Origin: an uncultured Rothia sp.
GTDB taxonomy: Bacteria > Actinomycetota > Actinomycetes > Actinomycetales > Micrococcaceae
Length of the DNA: 64,000 nt
Direction of reading: 5' to 3'
Assembly (NCBI GenBank): GCA_946222285.1
Contig: CAMIIP010000005.1
Span: 79,589-143,588, forward strand
Shown piece by piece: positions 43,647 through 51,847 of this stretch. Both the position numbers and the translations under genes were made by a program. The notes under the pieces are model-generated. The model made no database searches, was not told the DNA's origin, and saw only the letters and a list, made by a program, of their open reading frames with translations. Every line of letters begins with the position of its first letter. The first letter of the stretch is position 1.

Positions 43647-43975
43647 TGGACGACATCCGAATCGAACGCGTGCTGCGCGCCGTCGAGTGTATACCTGCTG
43701 GGCAGATGGCAACCTACGGAGACATCGGTAAAATCACCGGCGAATCACCCCGTATCATCGGAAATCTGATGGCAAAATGGGGCTCCAACGTTCCCTGGTG
43801 GCGAGTATGCAATGCCAAGGGTGAGATTGCCGGGCATTTTGAGCGTGCGCTCCCCCACTGGCAGGAAGAAAATATCGCCCGCAATACCCAGCACACCGGC
43901 GTCGTCCTGGCAGCCCACCGAGCTAATTTTCAAGCCCTAGAACACGCCTGGCGCGCCTCGGTAAAAGACCTTTAA
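43646..43975 (+). CDS. Alkyltransferase-like protein (MGMT DNA-binding family)
   Basis: 109 aa with the DNA-binding domain of O6-alkylguanine-DNA methyltransferases: VLRAVECIPAGQMATYGDIG and a glycine-rich ARGxxx-type region replaced by IIGNLMAKWG. The active-site PCHR is PWWR here (NVPWWRVCNAKGEI), so the acceptor cysteine is missing. Such ATL proteins bind O6-alkylguanine, flip the base and hand it to nucleotide excision repair. GTG 43646 overlaps the previous stop. It is last in the three-gene unit. Confidence 0.9.
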   Translation: MDDIRIERVLRAVECIPAGQMATYGDIGKITGESPRIIGNLMAKWGSNVPWWRVCNAKGEIAGHFERALPHWQEENIARNTQHTGVVLAAHRANFQALEHAWRASVKDL

Positions 43976-43979
43976 AACC

Positions 43980-44043
43980 ATTGAGCGCTCAATGCACACA
44001 AGGTACTTTCAGATGAGAGTACACACTGCACACTGAGCGCTCA
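43980..44043. terminator. Paired palindromes between convergent genes
   Basis: ATTGAGCGCTCAAT (43980-43993) and TGAGCGCTCA (44034-44043) share the self-complementary word TGAGCGCTCA. They can pair with each other over the 40-nt interval or fold singly. They lie between the convergent ATL and SDR genes, so a terminator role is possible, but there is no T-tract. Confidence 0.4.
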
Positions 44044-44062
44044 TTATGAATATCACCGAGAG

Positions 44063-44959
44063 TTAGGGAGTGGGACGACCACCGGTTAGCCCCAGTGTCT
44101 CCCCCGAAACATAAGAGGCATCATCGGAGGCAAGATAAACGTAAGCACCAGCGATTTCAGCCGGCTGACCCGCACGACCCAGCGGGGTATCCTGCCCAAA
44201 CTGCGTCAGCTTTTCCTGCGGCTGCCCATAGCTAGGCTGTAGCGGAGTCCAGAAAGGACCGGGCGCAACAGCATTCACCCGAATACCCTTGGGACCCAAC
44301 TGCTGAGCAAGCCCCTTGCTAAAATTGTTCATCGCAGCCTTAGTCAGTGCATAATCCACCAGAGTCTCCGAAGGATCGTAAGCCTGAATCGACGATGTAA
44401 AGATAATTGAAGAACCGGGCTTCAAATGAGGCAGAGCCGCCTTGGTCACGCGGAAAGACGAATAGATGTTTGCCTTCATCGTCTGGTCGAAGCTTTCATC
44501 AGAAATATCTTCGATGGAGTCATGCCAAATCTGGCGACTCGCATTGTTCACCACGATATCTAGCCCGCCAAAAGCCTCAACCGTTTCTTCAACGATTTTC
44601 TCGCATTGGGCGAGTTCGGTAAGGTCTCCGGGAAGCGAAAGTGCTTTCTGACCAGCATCTTCAATCGCCTTGATGATGCGGTCAGCATCGGGCTGCTCTG
44701 AAGGGAGGTAGGAGATAGCGACGTCCGCGCCTTCCCTCGCGTAAGCGATGGCTACCGCCGCGCCAAGACCAGAATCGCCACCGGTAATAAGAGCTTTGCG
44801 CCCTTTCAATTTGCCCGATCCCTGATAAGATTCTTCACCCAAATCAGCCATGGGTGTCATCTCAATATCGAGTCCGGGTTCTTCCTGAACCTGCTCGGGC
44901 GGAGCAATCACGGGATACTTACTGCGAGGATCTACGAGGGATGAATTGCTGTGAGTCAT
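44063..44959 (-). CDS. SDR family oxidoreductase (YghA-like)
   Basis: 298-aa short-chain dehydrogenase. The cofactor loop is ALITGGDSGLGAAVAIAYARE, NNAS is present in VVNNASRQIW, and the catalytic YxxxK is YALTK. An N-terminal arm of about 50 residues (DPRSKYPVIAPPEQVQEEPG) is typical of the YghA/general-stress Gsp39 group of NADP-dependent dehydrogenases. The substrate is unknown. It is adjacent to the PRC/DUF2382 stress gene and may share its stress control. Confidence 0.93.
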   Translation of the reverse strand: MTHSNSSLVDPRSKYPVIAPPEQVQEEPGLDIEMTPMADLGEESYQGSGKLKGRKALITGGDSGLGAAVAIAYAREGADVAISYLPSEQPDADRIIKAIEDAGQKALSLPGDLTELAQCEKIVEETVEAFGGLDIVVNNASRQIWHDSIEDISDESFDQTMKANIYSSFRVTKAALPHLKPGSSIIFTSSIQAYDPSETLVDYALTKAAMNNFSKGLAQQLGPKGIRVNAVAPGPFWTPLQPSYGQPQEKLTQFGQDTPLGRAGQPAEIAGAYVYLASDDASYVSGETLGLTGGRPTP

Positions 44960-45013
44960 TTGAATCTTCCTAACTCTTCAAAAATGAAAATTTGTATCGT
45001 GCTCATGTGCTCA

Positions 45014-45047
45014 AAAGCCCCTCACCCGAGAACGAGTGAGGGGCTTT
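45014..45047 (-). terminator. Terminator of the PRC/DUF2382 gene
   Basis: AAAGCCCCTCAC/GTGAGGGGCTTT with an inner CCGAGAACGA loop, followed on the minus strand by TTGAGC. It lies 35 bp after the stop codon at 45082. Confidence 0.78.
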
Positions 45048-45081
45048 GAATTAACAATGTTTAATCACATCATCAGATGAA

Positions 45082-45930
45082 TTAGCGAATGTTGTCCTCA
45101 TCTTCAACGCGGATTTCTTCTTTGCGAACTTTGCCTTCAACACGTTCGGTGTCGGTACGAACGTCCTTGGAAACGTTGACGCGCTCGGTAGCTACAGTGT
45201 CTACGGAAACATTGGGGCGCTCTTCGTAAGCAGTTACGGTAACGTCCTCTTCGCTTTCCTTGAAATCGTAGTTAGCCTTGGTGCGTGCTTCTGCCGAGTT
45301 GGGGTCAATCTTCTCGCGCTCTACGTGGATCTCTTCCCGGCGAACGGGAACCTCAACGGCCTCAGTGTCGGTATGAACTACCTTACGAAGACGAACACGA
45401 CCGGTTTCACGTGCGTTAGAGGTCTCGGAAATGTTGAGACGCTCTTCATGGGCTACGACGTCGCCGTCGTTAGCAACAGCGGTTTCGCAACGCTCTTCAG
45501 TTGCGAAAGTTTCGCGACGATCCTGATCAACAGCGGTTTCACGACGTTCACCAGCAACGCCAGCTACACCGGTACCAGCTACGCCAGCCTGCGCGTCACG
45601 ACGATCGTTAGTGGTGCCTGCGTGACCTGCGTAGTAATCGTAGATACGCTGCTCTTCTTCGGGCGAAAGTTCGCCATCTTCAGCAATGTTGGGAGCATCC
45701 TTGACGAATTCCTTGCTAAAAGGAACGGTGATGTCATCGCCGTTGTACTGTGCCTGATTGACAGGAATGAAGGATTCATTGGTGCCGAACAGACCGGTAT
45801 TTACGGTGACGAAAGTAGGCTCTGAAGTTTCAGCGTCTACATAGACAACGCCGACCTTGCCAATTTTTTCGCCGTCCTGAGAGAAAACGGTGGAGCGCTT
45901 AAGGTTTTCAATAATGTTTGAGTTAGTCAT
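45082..45930 (-). CDS. PRC-barrel plus DUF2382 (YsnF-like) stress protein
   Basis: 282 aa from ATG 45930 (MTNSNIIENLKRSTVFSQDG), with AGAGGA upstream. An N-terminal PRC barrel (about residues 8-80, IGKVGVVYVDAETSEPTFVT) is followed by a low-complexity Arg/Glu/Thr linker and a C-terminal DUF2382 domain with the repeat pattern EERLNIS..RETGRVRLRKVV and EEIHVEREKI. Proteins of this type (YsnF, AvaK-like) are induced by general stress; their biochemical role is unknown. Divergently placed near GNAT genes. Confidence 0.9.
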   Translation of the reverse strand: MTNSNIIENLKRSTVFSQDGEKIGKVGVVYVDAETSEPTFVTVNTGLFGTNESFIPVNQAQYNGDDITVPFSKEFVKDAPNIAEDGELSPEEEQRIYDYYAGHAGTTNDRRDAQAGVAGTGVAGVAGERRETAVDQDRRETFATEERCETAVANDGDVVAHEERLNISETSNARETGRVRLRKVVHTDTEAVEVPVRREEIHVEREKIDPNSAEARTKANYDFKESEEDVTVTAYEERPNVSVDTVATERVNVSKDVRTDTERVEGKVRKEEIRVEDEDNIR

Positions 45931-46106
45931 TTTTCCTCTTCCCTTAGTAATTATTGTGATACGAGTTCTGAGAGTTTCTTCTGTTACCAAAACTTCAGTC
46001 TGAGGCATCGACCAGATTTATAATAAGCTTACAGATTATCGATGTGCAACCTCAAATAAGCCTGCTGATAATAAGTTGGCTTCGTTTGAAGATTTGTTAC
46101 AAAAAA

Positions 46107-46154
46107 CCACTCTTCAACCGTAAGCTTCCAAGGTAAGCAATAGGTGAAGAGTGG
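46107..46154 (-). terminator. Terminator of the GNAT gene at 46208
   Basis: CCACTCTTCA and TGAAGAGTGG arms 28 nt apart, followed on the minus strand by TTTTTTG. It ends minus-strand transcription from the acetyltransferase gene. Confidence 0.78.
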
Positions 46155-46207
46155 CTGGTAAAACGCTGAATTATCGCATCTTTTCGCGGAAATAAGACCG
46201 AGTAAGC

Positions 46208-47179
46208 TCAGCCCACCACGATTAAAGTATCTTCCATCACAGAAGCGGCGCCCATCCTAATAAGCTGGTTTAGCATCACCGTTAAATCTTCCATTGAATC
46301 AGTAATTTCTAAGGTCACAGGGTACTGAGCTACCATCGGTGCCAGGAGCTGTAAAATAGCCTCCCGTACCTGGGGATAATCGAAGTCATAACCCAGTAAA
46401 ACTTCGGTGGCGTCGTCGTCGCTGAGCTCAAAACCGGGAATATCTTGCTCTAAGGGGCGGTAGCTCACAGCGAAAGCTTTAATGTCACCTTTTTGCCCTC
46501 TCGCCGCAGCCGTCATAACATCGTCGCGAAGCACCAGTGCGCCAAACGCCTCCGCCTCATCCGAGAGGAAAATTCGATTCGCTCGCCCCAAAGATGTATC
46601 AGCCGGCGGATCCCACTGATGAGAGCGCTGGTAGAACTCCCAGAGCTTTTTGGTAAGTTCCACCGAACCGGTGGCTATATCTTCAATCGACTGGGTCAGT
46701 TCCCCCTCGTCGTTCTGCTGTAGTGGCACGCCCGGAACGGAGCCGGCCTCTACTCGCACCACCCGCGAACGCTGAACATTGCTAAAACCGGTAGCTAAAG
46801 CAAAATCTGCAGCGGATGAACCAACATCGACCTTAGATCGTAAAGAAGTAATCCCCGAAGGCGAAGATACCGCCAATTCACGCAATCTCCGCACCAGCTC
46901 AGTGCCCAAGCCCTGTCGACGATGATCGGGAGCTACTTCAATATAGGCCCAAAGGTGCTGCGGATGCAGAGAGGTTTCGTAAACCGTACCTGCAGCAATA
47001 GCTATCCCTTGATGCTCAACCACAAGGGTACGACGCCAAGGAGACTCATCTGAATCAACGGCAAGGGACGCGCGGAAAGTAGAGGCTGACGTGCTCTCGG
47101 CATCGGGCCAAATCTGTAGTAACTCTAGGTCATCGCCTTCTCGCCACGATCGAAAAGTAAAATCGTTCATCTCTGCCAT
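46208..47179 (-). CDS. GNAT family N-acetyltransferase (two-domain)
   Basis: About 323 aa. The N-terminal GNAT domain has VAPDHRRQGLGTELVRRLREL. The C-terminal half (from about residue 180) looks like a second, degenerate GNAT domain without a clear acetyl-CoA loop. The open frame starts at TTG 47200, with ATG at 47179 and 47170; I choose 47179. Related two-domain GNATs include the mycothiol synthase type, but mshD features are not clear. It is divergent from the GNAT at 47358. Confidence 0.85.
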   Translation of the reverse strand: MAEMNDFTFRSWREGDDLELLQIWPDAESTSASTFRASLAVDSDESPWRRTLVVEHQGIAIAAGTVYETSLHPQHLWAYIEVAPDHRRQGLGTELVRRLRELAVSSPSGITSLRSKVDVGSSAADFALATGFSNVQRSRVVRVEAGSVPGVPLQQNDEGELTQSIEDIATGSVELTKKLWEFYQRSHQWDPPADTSLGRANRIFLSDEAEAFGALVLRDDVMTAAARGQKGDIKAFAVSYRPLEQDIPGFELSDDDATEVLLGYDFDYPQVREAILQLLAPMVAQYPVTLEITDSMEDLTVMLNQLIRMGAASVMEDTLIVVG

Positions 47180-47357
47180 TTCATCTCGAGGGGTTATCAA
47201 CTTAAATTCACCACAACTCTAGCGCAGGGCAAACTAAAGCAAAAAGCTTCTGACACGAACATGCCCGAGGGGTAGTTTTCGCACTATTCACCGGATAGCC
47301 AGCGAGGCTTCAACTATCCTTTTGCCAAGCTCTGTGTGATTTTCGTAGTCTGTAAGT

Positions 47358-47984
47358 ATGAGCACAGAAGACTTCTTCCTTCCCAAACCTACACTGTCTG
47401 GTTCTCTCGTTGAGCTACGTCCCTTTGACGAAGAATCCGCAACTGCCATGCTAGATATTTTGCGTGATCCCGAGGTTCTTATGAAAACCGGTAGCGTACA
47501 AAATGATGAACAGGCCAATCACCATTACGAGATTTCTCAGGTTAAGCGCTGGTACAGCACCCGCAATGAGCAGCCTGACCGTCTAGATTTAGCAATTTAT
47601 TGTAAGCAGACCAAGCAATATGTAGGTGAGGTAGTTTTCAATGAATACGATTCCAGTAATCATTCTGTGAACTACCGCATTGCCATTGGCGAGCAAGGTC
47701 GAGGACGCGGGCTAGGAACCGAAGCTACTCAGCTAATGATTGATTATGGGTTTGAGAAGCTTGGTCTCAACCGTATTTCTCTAGAAGTCTACGATTTCAA
47801 CAAACGTGCTCGTTATGTGTATACTTCCTGCGGTTTTGTAGCGGAGGGTCGTCTGCGTCAAACTCTCTACTACAACGGTGAATATCACGATTCAATTATC
47901 AAGTCGATCATTCGTAGCGATTGGGAAAAGCAGAAAGACCCCGATTTTATTAATACGGCGACATTGCAAGAGGTAGCGATTTAA
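47358..47984 (+). CDS. GNAT acetyltransferase (RimJ/RimL type)
   Basis: 208 aa. It begins LSGSLVELRPFDEESATAML and has the acetyl-CoA loop IGEQGRGRGLGTEATQLMIDY, then LNRISLEVYDFNKRARYVYTSCGF, which is the typical RimJ/RimL ending. Members acetylate ribosomal protein N-termini or small amines; the substrate is not known here. It converges with glyQS 23 bp downstream. Confidence 0.9.
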   Translation: MSTEDFFLPKPTLSGSLVELRPFDEESATAMLDILRDPEVLMKTGSVQNDEQANHHYEISQVKRWYSTRNEQPDRLDLAIYCKQTKQYVGEVVFNEYDSSNHSVNYRIAIGEQGRGRGLGTEATQLMIDYGFEKLGLNRISLEVYDFNKRARYVYTSCGFVAEGRLRQTLYYNGEYHDSIIKSIIRSDWEKQKDPDFINTATLQEVAI

Positions 47985-48007
47985 CTCCCTGCCTTTATCT
48001 AAGCGAA

Positions 48008-49393
48008 TTAGCCCATCAGTTTAGAAGCCAGGTAAGCGGTAACCTGATCGAGTGCTACGCGTTCCTGGTTCATGGTGTCACGTTCACGAATGGTCACGGC
48101 TTGATCTTCGAGGGTGTCGAAGTCCACGGTAATGCAGAAGGGTGTGCCGATTTCGTCCTGACGGCGGTAGCGGCGTCCAATGGCACCGGAAGTATCGTAA
48201 TCGATATTCCAGTTTTTCCGCAGTTCAGCCGCTAGCTTCTCAGCGGTGGGGGTGAGTTCTTCTTTCTTCGACAGAGGAAGAACCGCAGCCTTGACGGGTG
48301 CCAGGCGAGGATCGAGTTTGAGCACGGTGCGCTTATCAACGCCGCCCTTGGTGTTGGGGGCTTCGTCCTCAACGTAAGCATCTACTAAGAAGGCCATCAT
48401 GGCACGGGTCAAGCCGAAAGAAGGCTCGATCACGTAGGGAACATAGCGTTCTCCCGATGCCTGGTCGAAGTATTCTAGTTTAGCGTTGGAGTGCTCGTTA
48501 TGGACGCCGAGATCGTAGTTGGTGCGATTCGCAACACCCATGAGCTCGCCCCAGGCGTTGCCCTGGAAACCAAAGTTATATTCAAGGTCGATGGTGCCAT
48601 CAGAATAGTGGGCACGGTCGTCCTCGGGCACATCAAATTTACGCATGTTATCGGGATTGATACCCAGGTTGATAAACCAGTTCCAGCAGTCTTCAACCCA
48701 GCGGTCGAAGTGCTTCTGCGCGTCATCGGGGTGAACGAAGTACTCAATTTCCATCTGCTCAAACTCGCGGGTTCGGAAGATGAAGTTACCGGGGGTAATT
48801 TCGTTGCGGAAGGCTTTACCAATCTGGCCGATGCCAAAGGGCGGGCGCTTGCGGGAGGCGGTGACGACGTTATTGAAGTTCACGAAGATACCCTGAGCGG
48901 TTTCGGGGCGGAGGAAATGCAGTCCCTCTTCGTTATCAACGGGACCAAGGAAGGTTTTCATCAGACCAGAAAAGTTCTGGGGTTCGGTCCACTGACCTTT
49001 GGTGCCGCACTTGGGGCAGTTAATATCTGCCATACCGTTTTCGGGTTCTTTGCCGCTGTGCTTCTCCTGGAATGCTTCAATCAGGTGATCCTGGCGCAGG
49101 CGGGTATGGCAGGAAAGGCATTCCACCAAGGGATCGGTGAAGGTTGCGACGTGACCGGATGCTTCCCATACGGCGCGAGGCAGAATTACTGAAGAGTCAA
49201 GGCCAACCATGTCTTCGCGTCCACGCACGAAAGTTTTCCACCACTCATTGCGGATATTTTCCTTGAGTTCCACACCGAGAGGACCGTAATCCCATGCGGA
49301 GCGGGTACCGCCGTAAATTTCGCCCGCTTGGAAAACGAACCCGCGGCGCTTAGCGAGGGTAATAACATTATCGAGGGTGGACTTAGCTGCCAT
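48008..49393 (-). CDS. glyQS: Glycyl-tRNA synthetase, alpha2 (eukaryote-like) type
   Basis: Charges tRNA-Gly. The start is ATG 49393 (MAAKSTLDNVITLAKRRGFV), with AAGGAG upstream; the frame continues to 49753 but that part is a shadow. The 461-aa product has the class II motif 1 region DYGPLGVELKENI, motif 2 FRNEITPGNFIFRTREFEQME and motif 3 EPSFGLTRAMMAF, with a zinc-like CxxC pair (CLSC, CPKC) in the insert. The C-terminal anticodon domain ends ITVDFDTLEDQAVTIRERD. Single-chain GlyRS is the usual form in actinobacteria. Confidence 0.96.
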   Translation of the reverse strand: MAAKSTLDNVITLAKRRGFVFQAGEIYGGTRSAWDYGPLGVELKENIRNEWWKTFVRGREDMVGLDSSVILPRAVWEASGHVATFTDPLVECLSCHTRLRQDHLIEAFQEKHSGKEPENGMADINCPKCGTKGQWTEPQNFSGLMKTFLGPVDNEEGLHFLRPETAQGIFVNFNNVVTASRKRPPFGIGQIGKAFRNEITPGNFIFRTREFEQMEIEYFVHPDDAQKHFDRWVEDCWNWFINLGINPDNMRKFDVPEDDRAHYSDGTIDLEYNFGFQGNAWGELMGVANRTNYDLGVHNEHSNAKLEYFDQASGERYVPYVIEPSFGLTRAMMAFLVDAYVEDEAPNTKGGVDKRTVLKLDPRLAPVKAAVLPLSKKEELTPTAEKLAAELRKNWNIDYDTSGAIGRRYRRQDEIGTPFCITVDFDTLEDQAVTIRERDTMNQERVALDQVTAYLASKLMG

Positions 49394-49510
49394 GCTTGAC
49401 TCCTTGAACTCCGCCGCTGGATACGACGGGCAGGGGTTGGATAAATGTCTTGTGCGCTTGTGCGCTCTTATAAGACTAACAGTTAGGCTTTGCTCGATAG
49501 ACTGGGGTGC

Positions 49511-49735
49511 ATGAGTGATATTGAAGAAGTATTTATCCGCGACGAGATGATTCGCCTCGGTCAGTTCATCAAGCTGGCAAACCTGGTTGAGGACGGCGCG
49601 CAGGCACGCGAGGTCATCCAGAACGGTCTTGTGAAGGTCAACGGCGACATTGAAGAGGCACGCGGCAAGCAGTTGCACGACGGCGATGTGGTAGAACTTA
49701 ACGGATTTGCAGTGCAGGTGGCGGTGGAGGGCTAA
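49511..49735 (+). CDS. S4-domain RNA-binding protein (YaaA/YbcJ type)
   Basis: About 74 aa consisting mostly of one S4 domain: IRLGQFIKLANLVEDGAQAR, then EVIQNGLVKVNG and a final LHDGDVVELNG. It probably binds structured RNA, but the target is unknown. I start at ATG 49511; TAGACT (49498-49503) 7 nt upstream suggests a leaderless transcript. An in-frame start at 49490 would add seven residues. It is divergent from glyQS. Confidence 0.87.
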   Translation: MSDIEEVFIRDEMIRLGQFIKLANLVEDGAQAREVIQNGLVKVNGDIEEARGKQLHDGDVVELNGFAVQVAVEG

Positions 49736-49875
49736 GAAACTTGCGTGGTTCACGCTGATCTTGGCTATGCGCCGTCAGATCCTACACACACTTACGACTC
49801 TTGAAGTTGCTAGCGACGCATCATAAACCGTCGCTAGCAGTTTCAGGAGTCGCGTTGGGTAGGTGTGGAGTCTCT

Positions 49876-50547
49876 CTACAGAATATGCTTCTGTACAAAT
49901 CCTGCAATATCTCTGATTTCCTCAGCGTTGATAGAGTGCGGAAGCTCAGAATAAACGTGAAGCTCAACCTGCGTGTGAGCCTGCAACCACTCGGTGGCAT
50001 ATTCCACACGCGCCGGAGAAATTACAGTATCAGCATCTCCTCGCCCATAAAAGACAGGCATATTCCCAGCAGCAAATTCTTCGTCCCTGAAATAGTCTTG
50101 CCCTTCAGCGATCACAAAACCGCTGCAACCGATGACGGTTCTCACCAGATCAGGACGACGTCGTGCCACCGAGGTTGCAACCGCCATTCCCTGCGAGAAG
50201 CCCAGCAAAGATACCGATTCGTAGCCTGAGATTTCGGTTTCCAGAAACTCCACTACATAATCAACGGCCAGCTCTACCGCGTGCTGATTCGATTCCAGCG
50301 TATTCGTCAGCGGATACCATTGGTATCCCATCGCTGCCCCCGCAACTTCTGCGGTATCGTCAATCTCGTTCAAGGGCGTGCCCACCGGTTGCGGTGCCCG
50401 CAGTCCGGCGTAGGTCACCGCCCCACCCAGGATTTCACCAATCTGCAAGAGATCGTGTTCATTGGAGCCATACCCGTGAAACATTAGTATCAGGTGAGTT
50501 CCCTGGCGTTGCTCGGGCCGGTTAGAGTATTCGACGGTGAAGTTCAT
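49876..50547 (-). CDS. Alpha/beta hydrolase, phospholipase/carboxylesterase family
   Basis: 223 aa, cytosolic. The nucleophile elbow is GFSQG (about residues 115-119) with Asp in GRGDADTVI and His in ELPHSINAE completing the triad. The oxyanion strand LMFHGYGSNEHDLL is typical of the YpfH/EstB group. The substrate is unknown. It is downstream of metX in the same direction, 33 bp away, so it may be co-transcribed. Confidence 0.9.
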   Translation of the reverse strand: MNFTVEYSNRPEQRQGTHLILMFHGYGSNEHDLLQIGEILGGAVTYAGLRAPQPVGTPLNEIDDTAEVAGAAMGYQWYPLTNTLESNQHAVELAVDYVVEFLETEISGYESVSLLGFSQGMAVATSVARRRPDLVRTVIGCSGFVIAEGQDYFRDEEFAAGNMPVFYGRGDADTVISPARVEYATEWLQAHTQVELHVYSELPHSINAEEIRDIAGFVQKHIL

Positions 50548-50580
50548 GGTCGGCGACCTTTCATTTCTTGGGAGGCTTGT

Positions 50581-51792
50581 TTATTTCTCAGAATAAAGTG
50601 CCTTCCTCAAAACTTTCTCAATCTGCTCGGTTTCAATCAAAAAACCGTCGTGTCCGGACGGCGAATGAATCGCCATCGCCTCAATTGGGTAAGGCAAAGA
50701 GGCTGCCATCACGATAGATTCAGAAGGGTAAAAGAGCCTGTCTGAATCAACGTAAGCGATAGTCCACTGGCAGGTAGAGGCGGCGAGCGCGGTACTCAGT
50801 GAGCCTCGACCGCGAGTTATATCGTGGCTGATGAGCGCATTGTTAATTGCCAGGTAGCTGTTGGCATCAAAGCGGGAGGCCAGTTTTTGAGCGTGATAGT
50901 CCAGGTAAGACTCGACCCGATAGCGCCCGCGCTCCCCCGCTGTGTTCTGGGAAAGTGGGCTCTCGCCGTCCTGCGCGTTGCGTCCAAACCGGAAGTGCAG
51001 CTCGGGCGCTGAACGATAGGTGGTGTGAGCAATGCGGCGTGCCAGCCCCAGCCCGTCTTCTGGCAAAGGGCCACTGTAATAGTCTCCTTCGGCAAAATTG
51101 GGATCTAATGAAATCGCGATGTTCTGCGACTGTGCCCAGGCGATTTGTTCGGCGGTAGCAGACGGACCGGATGCAATCACTATGCACCGCTCTACCCGCT
51201 CGGGGTAACTCACCGCCCATTCCATAGCACGAGCGCCGCCAAGCGAGCCGCCAATAACCGCATAAAAAGTATCAATGCCTAGGAGATCTGCCAGTTTCTT
51301 CTCTGCCGCCACGGTGTCTCTGATGGTAACGAGCGGAAAGTGGGAGCCCCAGGGTTGAACCTCAGCATCGAGGCTGAGGGGGGCGGGCGATGACGGACCG
51401 GTAGAGCCGTAGCAACCTCCTACGATATTCGGTGCCAGCACAAAATATCGGTCTGTATCAATCACGTAGTCGGGACCAACAATGCCTTCCCACCAGCCCG
51501 GTGTCTCGGCGGCAAAAGCTATTTCTGCCGAGGCATCCTTTCCAGCGAACCCGCGGGAAACGTGGGTATCTCCGGTGAGTGCATGCAGAATCAAAACAGC
51601 ATTATCGGCTGCCTCATTCAATTCTCCCCAGGTCTCAAAAGCCAGGGTAACCTCGGGAAGAATTTCTCCCGATTCAAGGTCAAGATCGCCAACGAAACGC
51701 TCCTGCACTACGCCATCTGTGCGGTCTGTTTCTTGGCGGTCTGCTCTTGGGTGGTGAGTTTCTGTGAGGGGTTCAACGGTAGCAAAGGTCAA
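50581..51792 (-). CDS. metX: Homoserine O-acetyltransferase
   Basis: Makes O-acetylhomoserine from homoserine and acetyl-CoA, the substrate of MetY. The start is TTG 51792, with GGAGG six bases upstream; the longer frame reaches back to 51897. The 403-aa alpha/beta hydrolase-fold protein has the nucleophile loop GGSLGGARAMEW, the oxyanion region HALTGDTHVSRG, and the C-terminal Asp/His segments with SPSGHDGFLIE. It follows metY by 55 bp, under the same riboswitch. Confidence 0.95.
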   Translation of the reverse strand: MTFATVEPLTETHHPRADRQETDRTDGVVQERFVGDLDLESGEILPEVTLAFETWGELNEAADNAVLILHALTGDTHVSRGFAGKDASAEIAFAAETPGWWEGIVGPDYVIDTDRYFVLAPNIVGGCYGSTGPSSPAPLSLDAEVQPWGSHFPLVTIRDTVAAEKKLADLLGIDTFYAVIGGSLGGARAMEWAVSYPERVERCIVIASGPSATAEQIAWAQSQNIAISLDPNFAEGDYYSGPLPEDGLGLARRIAHTTYRSAPELHFRFGRNAQDGESPLSQNTAGERGRYRVESYLDYHAQKLASRFDANSYLAINNALISHDITRGRGSLSTALAASTCQWTIAYVDSDRLFYPSESIVMAASLPYPIEAMAIHSPSGHDGFLIETEQIEKVLRKALYSEK

Positions 51793-51847
51793 GGTCTTTC
51801 CTCCTTCGAAAATTCTGGATGGGCAATGCTCTGTTCTGCAGTGGAAC

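Noticed and set aside
48491..49192. 233-codon plus-strand ORF opposite glyQS
   Set aside because: It lies wholly within the well-supported glyQS gene, has no family features and is a shadow frame.
49394..49753. Upstream extension of the glyQS frame
   Set aside because: It overlaps the S4 gene on the other strand and precedes a clear ATG with AAGGAG; the added 120 residues do not resemble glycyl-tRNA synthetase.
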